A DNA stretch of 10,000 bases, from the NCBI GenBank assembly GCA_030674155.1, contig CM060335.1, positions 31,455,694-31,465,693 of the forward strand. The letters are read 5' to 3'. A program made the position numbers and the translations under genes. Shown here piece after piece: positions 1 through 8,963 of the stretch (positions are counted from its first letter, which is position 1; every line of letters begins with the position of its first letter). The notes beneath the pieces were generated by a model that was not told the DNA's origin, did no database searches, and worked only from the letters and a program-made list of their open reading frames with translations. The stretch is from Stramonita haemastoma (taxonomy: Eukaryota; Mollusca; Gastropoda; Neogastropoda; Muricidae).

Positions 1-196
1 ATATCTATTTCTTTTGTATCTCCTCCCATTTTCCTCTATAATGATATTTCAGAAAACTCCAATGAATAATTATATAATACTGCTGCTGAGCATCAGTGTC
101 CCTAGAGTCAAATGAAAACCAAACATCTGCTTTGGTCCCCTAACCACAACACTCAGGGTCAGAGTTATCATAATACTGTTATATAATACATACGTG
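1..196. other. No recognisable feature (left edge)
   Basis: AT-rich unique-looking sequence without an open frame, repeat or RNA-like fold that I can support. Probably intronic or intergenic. Confidence 0.6.
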
Positions 197-596
197 GTAG
201 GTGGATCAGTGGTCTGAAGGTAACACACCCGCCTAGAAAGCGAACAGTTCCGGGTTCGAAGTGTGTGGTGGTTCGATCCCCGTTTGGACCAAAAACTTTT
301 CCCTCATCGTTAGACCGTGAGCGGTGGTCTGGGTGCTTGTCTTTTCAGATAAGACGATAAACCTAAGTCCCGTGTGTTACCTATAACTATATTAGCGCAT
401 GTAAAAGATCCCACAGCAAAAAAGGAGTTGCGAAAAAAGCCCATGTGATAGGGAAACAAAACCAGTTGTAGACAGGAAAAGAATTAAAAGTAATGGATGG
501 TGCTGCTCTTGTGGCGCACGCGCTCTCCCCGGGGGAAAGCAGCCCGCATTTCATGCAGAGAAATCTGTAGTGGATTAAAGTGATAGGCAATACAGT
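197..596 (+). mobile_element. tRNA-derived SINE, diverged (copy A)
   Basis: The head has an A-box-like TGGATCAGTGG at 202-212 and two B-box-like motifs, GGTTCGAAGTG at 253-263 and the better GGTTCGATCCC at 270-280. About 60 bp downstream is a core (roughly 340-376) reading AGATAAGACGATAAACC-AAGTCCCGTGTG. The same core, less diverged, occurs in copy B at 9825-9860. The 3' part (about 490-596) carries GAAAGCAGCCCGCATTTCATGCAGAGAAATCTG-type sequence and ends near CAATACAGTAC. This resembles tails I recall from widespread molluscan SINEs, but I cannot assign a named family. No convincing target-site duplication was seen, which fits an old copy. Boundaries are approximate. Confidence 0.7.
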
Positions 597-788
597 ACTG
601 TAGGAAGAACACAGGCATCCTCAGTTCATGTTTATTTCCACAACTTTTATTATTTATTATTTATTTATTAGTGGTGACTGCTTGGCATCAGTCTATTTTC
701 TTCAACCGTGTAAACATTCACACAGTAATTTTTCTGCAATCGAAACTGAAAATGAGTACCATACCAGTAAACATCTCATTTATTTTTA

Positions 789-824
789 TGTATATATATA
801 TATATATAATTATATTTATATATA

Positions 825-878
<54 letters not shown>

Positions 879-890
879 GTATGTATATGT
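789..890 (+). repeat. (TA)n and (TATG)n array
   Basis: TA repeats broken by AATTATATTTA and ATTA (789-866) pass into about five GTAT units (867-890). The open frames of Tyr-Ile repeats over it are not genes. Smaller TA or TATG arrays occur at 1160-1182, 1205-1230 and 1707-1733. Confidence 0.95.
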
Positions 891-1413
891 AGACACTTTA
901 ATGTATATGTAACACTTTAATCCACACAGACACATATTTCAAACTAATTTTTCCTTCGCTCATCTCTACTTCCTGCTCAAGATCACTGCCAAGTGCTTAA
1001 CGTTTGTAGGTGTCGTGAGCGGCGTGCTGGTGCATGCGTGCGTGCGTGTTGCGGTGTTTATTGATTCGTTAAACTGTAAAGTTGTGTTGTGTGTTGTGAG
1101 GTCGATGAAAGCTTTGATTTGTTTACAGAGTGCGTATACAAATTCCATTATATTATTATTATATATATATATATGTATATACATAATTTAAAATGATTAA
1201 TTGAGTATGTATGTATGTATGTGTGTATGTTGTATGAGTAGTACTGAAAAGACACTACTCACCTAGCTAACCTAGAGTGTAGCTCTAGGACCAGTAGGGG
1301 TGGAGGGTGGAAGTCTGACATTCACCAATGTTAATAGTTAAAGAGATGAGATGATGATATCGGTGTTTGGTGTGCCCGGTACAGTAAGACAGCATGGTAT
1401 GGGAGACACTTTG

Positions 1414-1415
<2 letters not shown>
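891..1415. other. Non-coding stretch, only short repeats
   Basis: Holds a small direct duplication (ACACTTTAATGTATATGTA at 893-911, with ACACTTTAAT again at 912-921), a GCGTGCGTGCGTG patch near 1035-1047 and short TA and TATG arrays. The 72-residue minus-strand open frame has no family features. Confidence 0.6.

Positions 1416-1459
<44 letters not shown>
1416..1459 (+). repeat. (GA)n microsatellite
   Basis: About 44 bp of uninterrupted GA. Confidence 0.97.
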
Positions 1460-1462
<3 letters not shown>

Positions 1463-1866
1463 GAGGGTGTTTTAGGGTACAAGTGAGCGAGATTGGGTGG
1501 GTGGGGTGTGGGGTGGGGTATGTTTATTGTGTGTCTGCAAGAGAGAAACGAACGGAAAGGCCATGCCAGCCAGTCCTAGCAGTAGGCTAGCGGACACCCG
1601 TAGAAAAGAAAAGAAAAGAAAAGAAGAGAACCCGATTAGACGTAATGGAACGGGTGCCAGCCGTACCAGTGGCAAAAAGAGCGGTGGTATCATACATACA
1701 GCCAGGATATATATATATATATATTATATATTATAGTGTTGTGTGGTTTTGTGTGTGTGTGTTTATAATATAAAATAGGCGCGAGCATTACAGTCGGGCA
1801 GAAGGAATATAGGGTCAAATATGTGGAATAGAAATGAAAGGCTTCGAGATTTCTGTGGGCGCAGCG
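1460..1866. other. Non-coding stretch between GA and CT tracts
   Basis: Contains GTGGG-rich sequence (1495-1530), the AAAAG array, a TA array near 1710 and a GT patch near 1750. Open frames of 65-79 residues are low-complexity or lack any recognisable pattern. Confidence 0.6.
1600..1627 (+). repeat. (AAAAG)n short array
   Basis: About five copies of a five-base AAAAG unit, ending in AAGAAGAG. Confidence 0.9.
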
Positions 1867-2072
1867 GTTTTTTTTCCTCTCGGTCTCTGTCTCTGACTCT
1901 CTTTCTGTCTCTGTCTGTCTGTGTGTTGTTTCTCTCTCTCTCTCTCTCTTTTCTGTCTCTCTCTCTCTCTGTCTCTGTCTCTATGTATCTCTGTCTCTTT
2001 CTGTCTACGTCTCTGTCTTTGTCTTCTCTCTCTCTATTTCTCTTTGTCTGTCTGTCTGTCTCTCTTGCCTAT
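1867..2072 (+). repeat. CT/TCTG-rich polypyrimidine tract
   Basis: TCTC, TCTG and TTTC words fill about 200 bp, with perfect CT only in short pieces. This is the only long pyrimidine-rich plus-strand tract in the left half, where GA is otherwise on the plus strand. Confidence 0.92.
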
Positions 2073-2731
2073 CTTTCCGGGGAATAAAGAGGCAAGAGAA
2101 TGGACGACGAAGATAGAAAATAGACAAGGAGGATGTGACAGGAAGAAAACGAACTAGGCAAAAACAAACAAAGAGAGGAATAGAAAAGATGGAACTCCTA
2201 GCACAGAATTTCCAGAGGGGTGCGAATGCTATTTCTACGACAGACGGACCTCTGGCATGGGGGGGGGGGGGGGGGGGGGGGGGTAGTCAAGTTTTCTGAC
2301 AGATGATGAGTCCTACGTTTTGACTGCTGAGTTACCCCCCTCCCCCACCCCAACTTTCTCTTTTGAAAAAAAGTAGTTTGTGTAAATTTATTTGTAAAAA
2401 AGAAACCAACATAAAACACATTCCCGACGCTGATGTTCATGAGGTTCCTTTTACTCTGAGCTTTGAATACATAAACTTCATATTCATTGGCATGTCGTGT
2501 CTGCAATGTTGATATCGTTATGCACATTTTGTAAGTGTCATATGCTACAGGGATTTCGTTTTTGGGTTTTTTTGTTTTGTTTTTGTTTGTTGTTGATATA
2601 CCCGAGGTTTGTTGTCTTAATTATCCTGGCCAAAAAAAATGTGGCATGTAGTAATTCTTGACACCGCCCATACCCAAAGCTCCCTCCAACCCATGGCCTG
2701 ATGTTTGCTTGTTGAGAAGTTAGGGCTTCTG

Positions 2732-2733
<2 letters not shown>
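2073..2733. other. Non-coding stretch around the G25 run
   Basis: Apart from G25 there is a C-rich patch at 2335-2350 and GTTTT-rich sequence at 2557-2592. A 109-residue minus-strand open frame (2198-2527) includes poly-Pro from the G run and has no recognisable domain. I treat it as chance. Confidence 0.55.
2259..2283 (+). repeat. G25 homopolymer
   Basis: Twenty-five consecutive G. Length in such runs is often unreliable in assemblies. Confidence 0.95.
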
Positions 2734-2785
<52 letters not shown>

Positions 2786-2872
2786 GGGGGAGGAGAGGGA
2801 GAGAGAGAGGATGCCACATGGCTAAGCTGCCTCTAAGGTTGTGTTTTTTTCTTTTTCTTTTCTTTTTTTTTT
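2734..2872 (+). repeat. GA tract, G16 run and downstream T-rich tract
   Basis: GA repeats (2734-2774) run straight into G16 (2775-2790) and a GGAGAGGGAGAG tail to 2810. A T/CTTTT-rich stretch lies at 2845-2872. Confidence 0.94.
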
Positions 2873-2950
2873 GCACGCAGCGGAACGGGCGAAAATATAT
2901 TCTGAAAGATGGCTTAATGCTTTGGGTGCTGTCACTGTTTAGAGTGGAGA

Positions 2951-3003
2951 GGTGTGTGTGTGTGTGTGTGTGTGGTGTGTGTGGTGTGGGTGAGGAGATG
3001 GGA

Positions 3004-3059
<56 letters not shown>

Positions 3060-3080
3060 AGAGAGAGAGGAGGAGAGAGA
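2951..3080 (+). repeat. GT then GA microsatellites
   Basis: GT repeats (2951-2990, with GGTG breaks) are followed after about 18 bp by GA repeats to about 3054 and a GGAG-interrupted end. Confidence 0.95.
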
Positions 3081-3169
3081 AAATTGTTCCAAAGGGGCGT
3101 ATTCCAGAGGTATATTATTAAGTATTTATAAAGTTTAATCGAAAGTAGTGCCATTCCTTCCTCCTTGAA

Positions 3170-3460
3170 GCTGTCAGCTCTACCAAACACCCGACCTACC
3201 AGCAAGCACAGACTGGCTGACCTACTAATAATTGATCACTGACCACGATAACTAACCAGCCAATGACCAAGTGACCATCAGGTAATCAGCCTATTGAGCA
3301 ATAAATTGAGTAACCAACCAACAGCTGACCAAGCCAAGTGATCGGGCTAACTGACCAATCGACGAACCAGCCAAGTGACCGATGGAGCAATCACCCAGCC
3401 TATCCAGACCACCTGACTTACCTGACCAGTCAAGGAAGCAGGCAGTCTAATAGCCAACAG
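3170..3460 (+). repeat. Degenerate CCAA/GACC-type tandem array
   Basis: The stretch is dominated by short words such as CTGACC, CCAACC, CCAGCCAA and AAGTGACC in irregular order. That pattern suggests a decayed tetranucleotide or short minisatellite array. No unit is perfectly repeated over any distance. It continues into ordinary sequence around 3460. Confidence 0.6.
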
Positions 3461-3829
3461 AACTGTTTGACCCATCATCAATCCTTTTACTTCCGCCCTG
3501 TTTTATTTTGTCTCTGTCTCCTCCTTCCTACCTTACGGCCATATTACATAAGGGTTCTGTGATGTATTCACTCACTCACTCACTCATTCACTCAATGCTT
3601 GACTGATACAGTCCAGGAGTAGAGGGGGAGGGATAGAGAGGGAGAGGGAGGGACACTGGACGTCTGCAAGCAGACTTTTCATCCAGGCACCACCACCATT
3701 CCGATCTTTGTTAATTAATGGCGGCTGCAAATACAAGTAGGTCTGGGCATGGTGAGTTAAGTTATTTATTAAATTATTGTGTCCATTCCTGAACATTTTT
3801 TTTATTAAAAAAAATCCAGTTTTTTTTTG
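3461..3829. other. Non-coding stretch before the minisatellite
   Basis: Includes the small TCAC array, a GGGAGGGA-type patch at 3620-3655 and T/A homopolymers near 3798-3829. No gene-like open frame. Confidence 0.6.
3570..3595 (+). repeat. (TCAC)n short array
   Basis: About six near-perfect TCAC/TCAT units, the same motif as the much longer array at 8107-8226. Confidence 0.9.
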
Positions 3830-4530
3830 GTGATGGTCTCTTTGAGATCTACTTTGGGTGATTGTCTTGGTGGCGGTGTCCTTTGTGTGTACCCTGAATG
3901 ATGATTGTTGTGGTAACAGTCTCCTTTGTGTGTACCATGGATGATTGTCGTCGTGACCGTCTTCTTTGTGTCGTGATGACTGTCTCCTTTGTGTACCCTG
4001 GATGGTGATTACCGTGGTGACAGTCTCCTTGTGTTGTGGTGACAGTTTCCTTTGTGTTGTGACAGTGTTCTTTGTGTTGTGGTGACAGTCTTCTTTGTGT
4101 TTGGTGACAGTCTTCTTTGTGTACCCCGGTTGATGATTGTGGTGACAGTCACCTTTGTGTCATTGTCACAGTCTGTGTTGTGGTAACAGTCACCTTTGTG
4201 TGTACTCTGGATGATGATTGTCGTGGTGACAGTCTCCTCTGTGTGTGTCCTGGATGATTGTCGTGGTGAATCTCCTTTGTGTGTACTCTAGATGATGATT
4301 ATGTGGTGACAGTCTTCCTTTGTGTGTATCCTGGGTGAGATTATTGTGGTGAGAGTCTTCTTTGTGTGTACCCTAGATGATTGTCATGGTGACAGCGTCC
4401 TTTGTGTTGTGGTGACTGTCTTCTGTGTGTCGTGGTGACAGTCTTCTTTGCGTGCATCTTGGATGATGATTGTCGTGGTGACAGTCTCCTTTGTGTGTGT
4501 TCTGGGTGGTGATTGTCGTGGATAGTCGTT
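3830..4530 (+). repeat. Diverged minisatellite with long and short units
   Basis: About 700 bp is built from a unit resembling GTGACAGTCTCCTTTGTGTG, then TACCCTGGATGATGATTGTCGTG, about 43 bp. Many copies lack the TACCCTGGATGATGATT part, leaving a short unit of about 22 bp (for example at 4028-4110, where several short units follow one another). Long and short units are interspersed and substitutions are common, so the array is old. Open frames across it reflect the repeat, not a gene. Confidence 0.85.
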
Positions 4531-4601
4531 AGTGTGTGCTGTAGTGGATCACAGGACTGAGGAACACTTGCGTTATGATAGGACTGGTGGTAGGGAGGGG
4601 G

Positions 4602-4730
4602 TATTTCCTGTTTTGCTTTTTGGAAGAGTAGGCCATAATTGCGTGCTTGCGGGAGCAGATGACAACATTTATAGAACTGTTTTGTATACAAGGACTGGAT
4701 GTGAAAAGAAAAATAAAAGCAAACGAATAT
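4602..4730 (+). mobile_element. SINE 3' fragment of the copy-B family (copy D)
   Basis: The stretch reads TTTCCTG-TTTTGCTTTTTGGAAGAG, then TAGGCCATAATTGCGTGC, GGGAGCAGATGACA, and ends AAGGACTGGATG at 4690-4701 followed by an A-rich tail (AAAAGAAAAATAAAAG). Order and spacing match the tails of copies B and C, with more substitutions. The core and tRNA head are missing or decayed beyond recognition; upstream sequence merges into a minisatellite ending near 4530. It is the oldest-looking member of the family here. Confidence 0.75.
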
Positions 4731-4863
4731 TCAGTTAGCTCGAAATCTAAGAATAAAGAAATAGTAATAATAAAAAAAAACCCAAACTTTTATATGATCT
4801 TAAAAAGATTCATTAAACTGAAGACAGTGTAGGCTAGAGGATTGTTTGTCAGCAGAAATATAT

Positions 4864-5035
4864 GGGGGGGGGGGGGGGGGTGGAGCTTGAAAGAATAGAG
4901 AGAAGAGGTTGTTGACATAAAACAGTAAGAAGACAGGAGTGAAGAGAGGAAGATCCCGCCCCCCCCCCCAAATTTCCCCCCCCCCCTCTCTCTCTCTCTC
5001 TTCTTCTCTTTTTCTTTCTGTCTTTTTCCTCTTTG
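4864..5035 (+). repeat. G17, C11, C11 and CT-rich tracts
   Basis: G17 lies at 4864-4880, C runs at 4959-4969 and 4976-4986, then CT repeats to 5000 and a pyrimidine-rich stretch to about 5035. The G and C runs face each other as an imperfect inverted pair about 80 bp apart. Confidence 0.9.
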
Positions 5036-5211
5036 TTTTTTAAAGATAGAAATCATTGAAGAATAAACACACAACGTAACTTTATCGTGGCAGAGATTTC
5101 TTTTAAGTGATAAGAGAAACTGACACCTGAAAATATTTGCTAAAGTGAAATAACAAGGTTGTGGAAAGTAGTAAAGAACAGAAAGGGTATTGTCGTTCTG
5201 CTTCTTGGGGA

Positions 5212-5221
5212 GGGGGGGGGG

Positions 5222-5281
<60 letters not shown>

Positions 5282-5316
5282 GAGAGAGAGAATGAATTTT
5301 ATGTAAGGGCACAGAC

Positions 5317-5363
<47 letters not shown>

Positions 5364-5372
5364 ACACACCAC
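5212..5372 (+). repeat. G12, GA and CA tracts in tandem
   Basis: A G run (5212-5223) leads into GA repeats (5225-5291). About 28 bp of ordinary sequence follows, then CA repeats from 5320 to about 5372, then an A/T-rich end with T11 near 5379-5389. Confidence 0.94.
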
Positions 5373-5389
5373 TCACACTTTTTTTTTTT

Positions 5390-5532
5390 AAAGCATGAAG
5401 TTAAAGGAACATGATGCAAAGAACAAAATCTAAACGAACTAAAGTGACATTTATCCTACGAGATACACAACATTGATTGTTTTTGTTTGTATCTCTGTTG
5501 TGCAACTGTTAATTGATATAGTTACGTTGTTC

Positions 5533-5534
<2 letters not shown>
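5390..5534. other. Unique-looking spacer
   Basis: Ordinary AT-rich sequence between two repeat blocks. Nothing recognised. Confidence 0.6.
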
Positions 5535-5594
<60 letters not shown>

Positions 5595-5823
5595 GAGAGG
5601 AAGAGACAGAGAGAGGGCAGAGAGAGACAGAGAGGACGAGAGAGGGGGGGGGGGGGACAGAGAGAGGGACAGACATACAAAACAGGCAGAGACAACAGAG
5701 GGCAGAGAGAGGGACAGACATACAGACAGACAGAGAACAGAGGCAGACAGAGACAGACAGACAGAGAACATGAGAGAGGCAGAAGAGACGAGACAGACAG
5801 AAGACAGACAGACAAGACAGACA
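5535..5823 (+). repeat. GA array grading into GACA-rich purine tract
   Basis: Perfect GA runs to about 5592. GAGACAGA, GGACAGACA and ACAGACAG words follow, with a G13 run at 5644-5656. The transition from GA through GACA to CA suggests point mutation and slippage. Open frames of Arg-Glu or Leu-Ser character here are not genes. Confidence 0.93.
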
Positions 5824-5826
5824 CAC

Positions 5827-5828
<2 letters not shown>

Positions 5829-5914
<86 letters not shown>
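5829..5914 (+). repeat. (CA)n microsatellite
   Basis: A near-perfect CA run of about 86 bp follows a GA/GACA-rich region. It is the reverse complement type of the GT array at 6217-6333. Confidence 0.97.
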
Positions 5915-5917
<3 letters not shown>

Positions 5918-6024
5918 CAACAGAAAGAGCTTGTCATCAGTCGAGTGTGATTGCGACTCCCAAGAGTGCTATTTGAAACATCGCCCTCCCTCTCCTTTCT
6001 CCTCCTCACACTTTTAGATCTATC

Positions 6025-6125
6025 TTTTTTTTTTTTTTTTTTTTTTTAGTGTTGACCCCCTCCCTCATCTCCTCTCCTCTCCTCTCTTCACCCGCCACTT
6101 CCACACCCCCCTCCCCCCCCCCCCC
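6025..6125 (+). repeat. T23 run and C/T-rich stretch ending in C13
   Basis: T23 at 6025-6047 is followed by pyrimidine-rich sequence (CCTCTCCTCTCCTCTC near 6070-6087) and C13 at 6113-6125. Confidence 0.9.
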
Positions 6126-6214
6126 AGTCCTAGATTCCAGTCTCCTATAAACAACTGGCGACCCCAGGGTAATCTTGTCAAGAAGGTGCCGACAGGGCGC
6201 TACTAACGATAACA

Positions 6215-6440
<226 letters not shown>

Positions 6441-6522
6441 TAACTCTGTGTGGCGTGTGTTTGTATGTGTTTGTTTTATTTATTCTTTTATATCAATGAT
6501 AATGGATTATGCACTCATGTGC

Positions 6523-6706
6523 TTTTTTTTTTTTTTTTTTAACATCTAGTCCCCATATGTATGCAGTTTTGTAAGTCATGTCATCTGTTCCCACCGGCAC
6601 GGAATGGCCTACTCTTACGAAAAGCGGAACAGGATTTAACATTTGCGAAAGATGTTCTGCGTGCGTTCGCACACGTGGCCTCGGTTTATAGTCTCATCCG
6701 GAGGAC

Positions 6707-6708
<2 letters not shown>
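6523..6708 (-). mobile_element. 5'-truncated SINE of the copy-B family with poly-A tail (copy C)
   Basis: Read on the minus strand from 6708, it gives GTCCTCCGGATGAGAC, then ATAAACCGAGGCC, CGCACG, AACATCTTTCGC and GTTAAATCC. The tail follows (CCGCTTTTCGTAAGAG, TAGGCCATT, GTGCCGGTGGGAA) and ends GGGACTAGATG with an 18-base A tail (T18 at 6523-6540 on +). It aligns base for base over long stretches with copy B. The tRNA head is absent: the element stops about five bases before the core and a GT array begins. The A tail supports insertion by target-primed reverse transcription. No target-site duplication is recognisable because the 5' side is repeat. Confidence 0.88.
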
Positions 6709-6768
<60 letters not shown>

Positions 6769-6779
6769 TTGTGTGTGTG

Positions 6780-6822
<43 letters not shown>

Positions 6823-6826
6823 CGCA
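6709..6826 (+). repeat. (GT)n array with short CG tract
   Basis: GT repeats begin exactly where SINE copy C is truncated and are broken at about 6768 by ATTG. They end in an alternating CG stretch (about 6808-6816) followed by GTGTGTGCGC. Confidence 0.95.
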
Positions 6827-6918
6827 GGGTTGCGTTGTTGTTGAAAGTGCTAGCTTTGCTGGCTGATCTTTGTGGATGTGAGAAAAGACCCCGAGGTTGC
6901 GTGTAACATTACATTTCT

Positions 6919-7493
<575 letters not shown>

Positions 7494-8106
7494 GAATGAG
7501 AGGGGTGAGAGATAGTGTGAGGAGGGAGAGAGAGGAGAGAGAAAGAGGGGGGAAGGAGGGATGGAGGGAGACAGACACACAGACAGCCAGCCAGAGAGAT
7601 TCCAGTATGGAGGGAAAAATAGAAATGGAGGAAAAGGAAAATAACGCTGACATGTGGACGTGCTTTTTCTGTTTTCGTTTCTCTTCGGCCTTTTTCTATC
7701 ACATTTTTTTTATATAAAAAGTCTCTCCCCCCTATCCACCCCCCTCCTCGACACCTAACCTCTATGAAGCATCGTGTGTCAACAGTTGTCATTCACTCCA
7801 CCTGGTAGACAAACATATAAAAAAAATTATTTGCTTCTTCTTCTTCTTCTTCTTCTTCTTCTTCTTCTTCTTCTTCTTCTTCGTGGAACGCTCAGACAGG
7901 AACTATTGTTTGTCAAAGTAGCGAAAATGCATCACACATTCGTTTAAAGCGTCTGACAGATCAGGCCCCCACGCATCCGACTTCGGCATAAGAGAAAATT
8001 GTAATCTGTTTAGTCTTTCTGGAAAAAAAAATGCGCAGGAGAGTGAACCAAGAAGTCAGTTGATCCTGCATTCTTTCATTCACTCATTCTTTCATTTACG
8101 CTTTTA
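7494..8106. other. Non-coding stretch after the composite array
   Basis: Purine-rich to about 7635 (decayed GA), then mixed sequence, the TTC array, and a stretch at 7883-8060 that looks unique. No open frame or known element recognised. Confidence 0.6.
7834..7882 (+). repeat. (TTC)n trinucleotide array
   Basis: About 16 perfect TTC units (GAA on the minus strand). GAA/TTC tracts can form triplex structures, and some gastropod SINEs end in AAG repeats, but no SINE body was recognised beside it. Confidence 0.95.
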
Positions 8107-8240
8107 TCACTCATTCACTCACTCACTCACTCACTCACTCACTCACTCACATCACTCACTCACTCACTCACTCACTCACTCACTCACTCACTCACTCACT
8201 CCACTCACTCACTCACTCACTCATTTCTTTTCTCATTCAG
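8107..8240 (+). repeat. (TCAC)n tetranucleotide array
   Basis: Around thirty TCAC units, with a one-base phase break near 8151 and another near 8201, run to 8226 and then to TCATT-type degenerate ends. Related TTCA units lie just upstream (8071-8098) and at 8302-8323. Confidence 0.95.
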
Positions 8241-8568
8241 TCGTATGCACTGGATAACTAGCACTGTGCTATATATTCTTCATTTCCTCGTGGTGATTCT
8301 TATTCATTCATTCATTCATTCATCCAGCTGTCTGTCTGTATTCGTCCATCTTTCCCTCCATTTCTTCCCCCAACGTCCGTTTAGTCATCCATACAGGTTA
8401 CCCTGTGGGGATGCCAAGGGCTTGTCAGTATTCCCACTATCTTGAAGTTCTGTGTCAGTTATTCCTCTTTTCTATCCTGCACTTTGTTTCTGCCTTGTTC
8501 CTCTTCTTCATGTCATCTCCTTGTCTATGTTCTGCCTTCTTGGTTCACTTCTGTTGTTGTTTTTTCCA
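8241..8568. other. Pyrimidine-rich intronic sequence
   Basis: T/C-rich, with a TTCATTCA array and no purine-rich exon-like block. Open frames of 163-223 residues starting here run into the CATC array and are not supported as genes. Confidence 0.6.
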
Positions 8569-8927
8569 GTCCATCCATCCACCCACCCACAAATTCATCC
8601 ACACACCCATCCAACCGTTCATCCATCTATCCATCTGTCCGTCACCCCACCCATCTATCCATCCATCTGCCCATCAACCCATCCATCAATCCATCCATCC
8701 ACCCACCCACACACCCATCCATCCATCCATCTGCCCATCCACAAACCCACTCATCCACCCACTCACTCATCCATCCACCCAACCACCCATCCATATCCAT
8801 CCATCCATCCATCCATCCATCCATCCATCCATCCATCCATCCATCCATCCATCTGTCGACCCACGCACACATCCTTTCATCAGGTCCACACACCCACACA
8901 CCCATCCTTTCATCCAATCCATATTAT
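8569..8927 (+). repeat. (CATC)n tetranucleotide array, intron end
   Basis: CATC/CACC units dominate 360 bp, with a pure CATC run at about 8796-8852 and degenerate CCAC and TCTG variants on both sides. The array stops one base before the proposed branch point of the glypican exon. Open frames of up to 223 residues across it (His-Pro-Ser-Ile repeats) are not genes, although one runs on into the exon region in another frame. Confidence 0.95.
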
Positions 8928-8963
8928 TCCTAACAAAACTTGTGTATGTGTTTTTCCATACAG
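8928..8963 (+). promoter_or_regulatory. Branch point and 3' splice site before the glypican exon
   Basis: TCCTAAC at 8928-8934 matches the metazoan branch-point consensus closely, with the branch A at 8933. It is followed by a U-rich stretch (8947-8957) and ACAG at 8960-8963. A second AG (TTTTTGCAG) ends at 8973. The first is favoured because the two codons it adds (Ile-Phe) resemble the Val-Phe that I recall in vertebrate glypicans two residues before the corresponding position. The second has an even better local pyrimidine tract. The sequence alone cannot settle which is used; alternative use would shift the frame unless the upstream exon matched. Confidence 0.6.

Noticed and set aside
5..190. 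Search for other glypican exons in the upstream sequence
   Set aside because: No frame anywhere upstream resembles the conserved block expected before this exon, so only one exon is claimed.
2538..3092. 184-residue minus-strand open frame
   Set aside because: Built from Ser-Leu and His-Thr repeats joined by chance sequence; no homology recognised.
4341..4691. 116-residue minus-strand open frame with HHDNHH-like repeats
   Set aside because: It follows the minisatellite unit and SINE tail; no start context or domain supports a gene.
5451..6009. Open frames of 132-167 residues on both strands
   Set aside because: GA and CA repeat translations (Arg-Glu, Leu-Ser, Cys-Val, Thr-His).
7822..7900. 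TTC array as the tail of a minus-strand gastropod SINE ending in AAG repeats
   Set aside because: The sequence beside it (CGTGGAACGCTCAGAC) does not match the SINE ends I know well enough to claim it.
8569..8927. Possible CRISPR-like regular repeat array
   Set aside because: Units are four bases with no spacers; it is a simple microsatellite.
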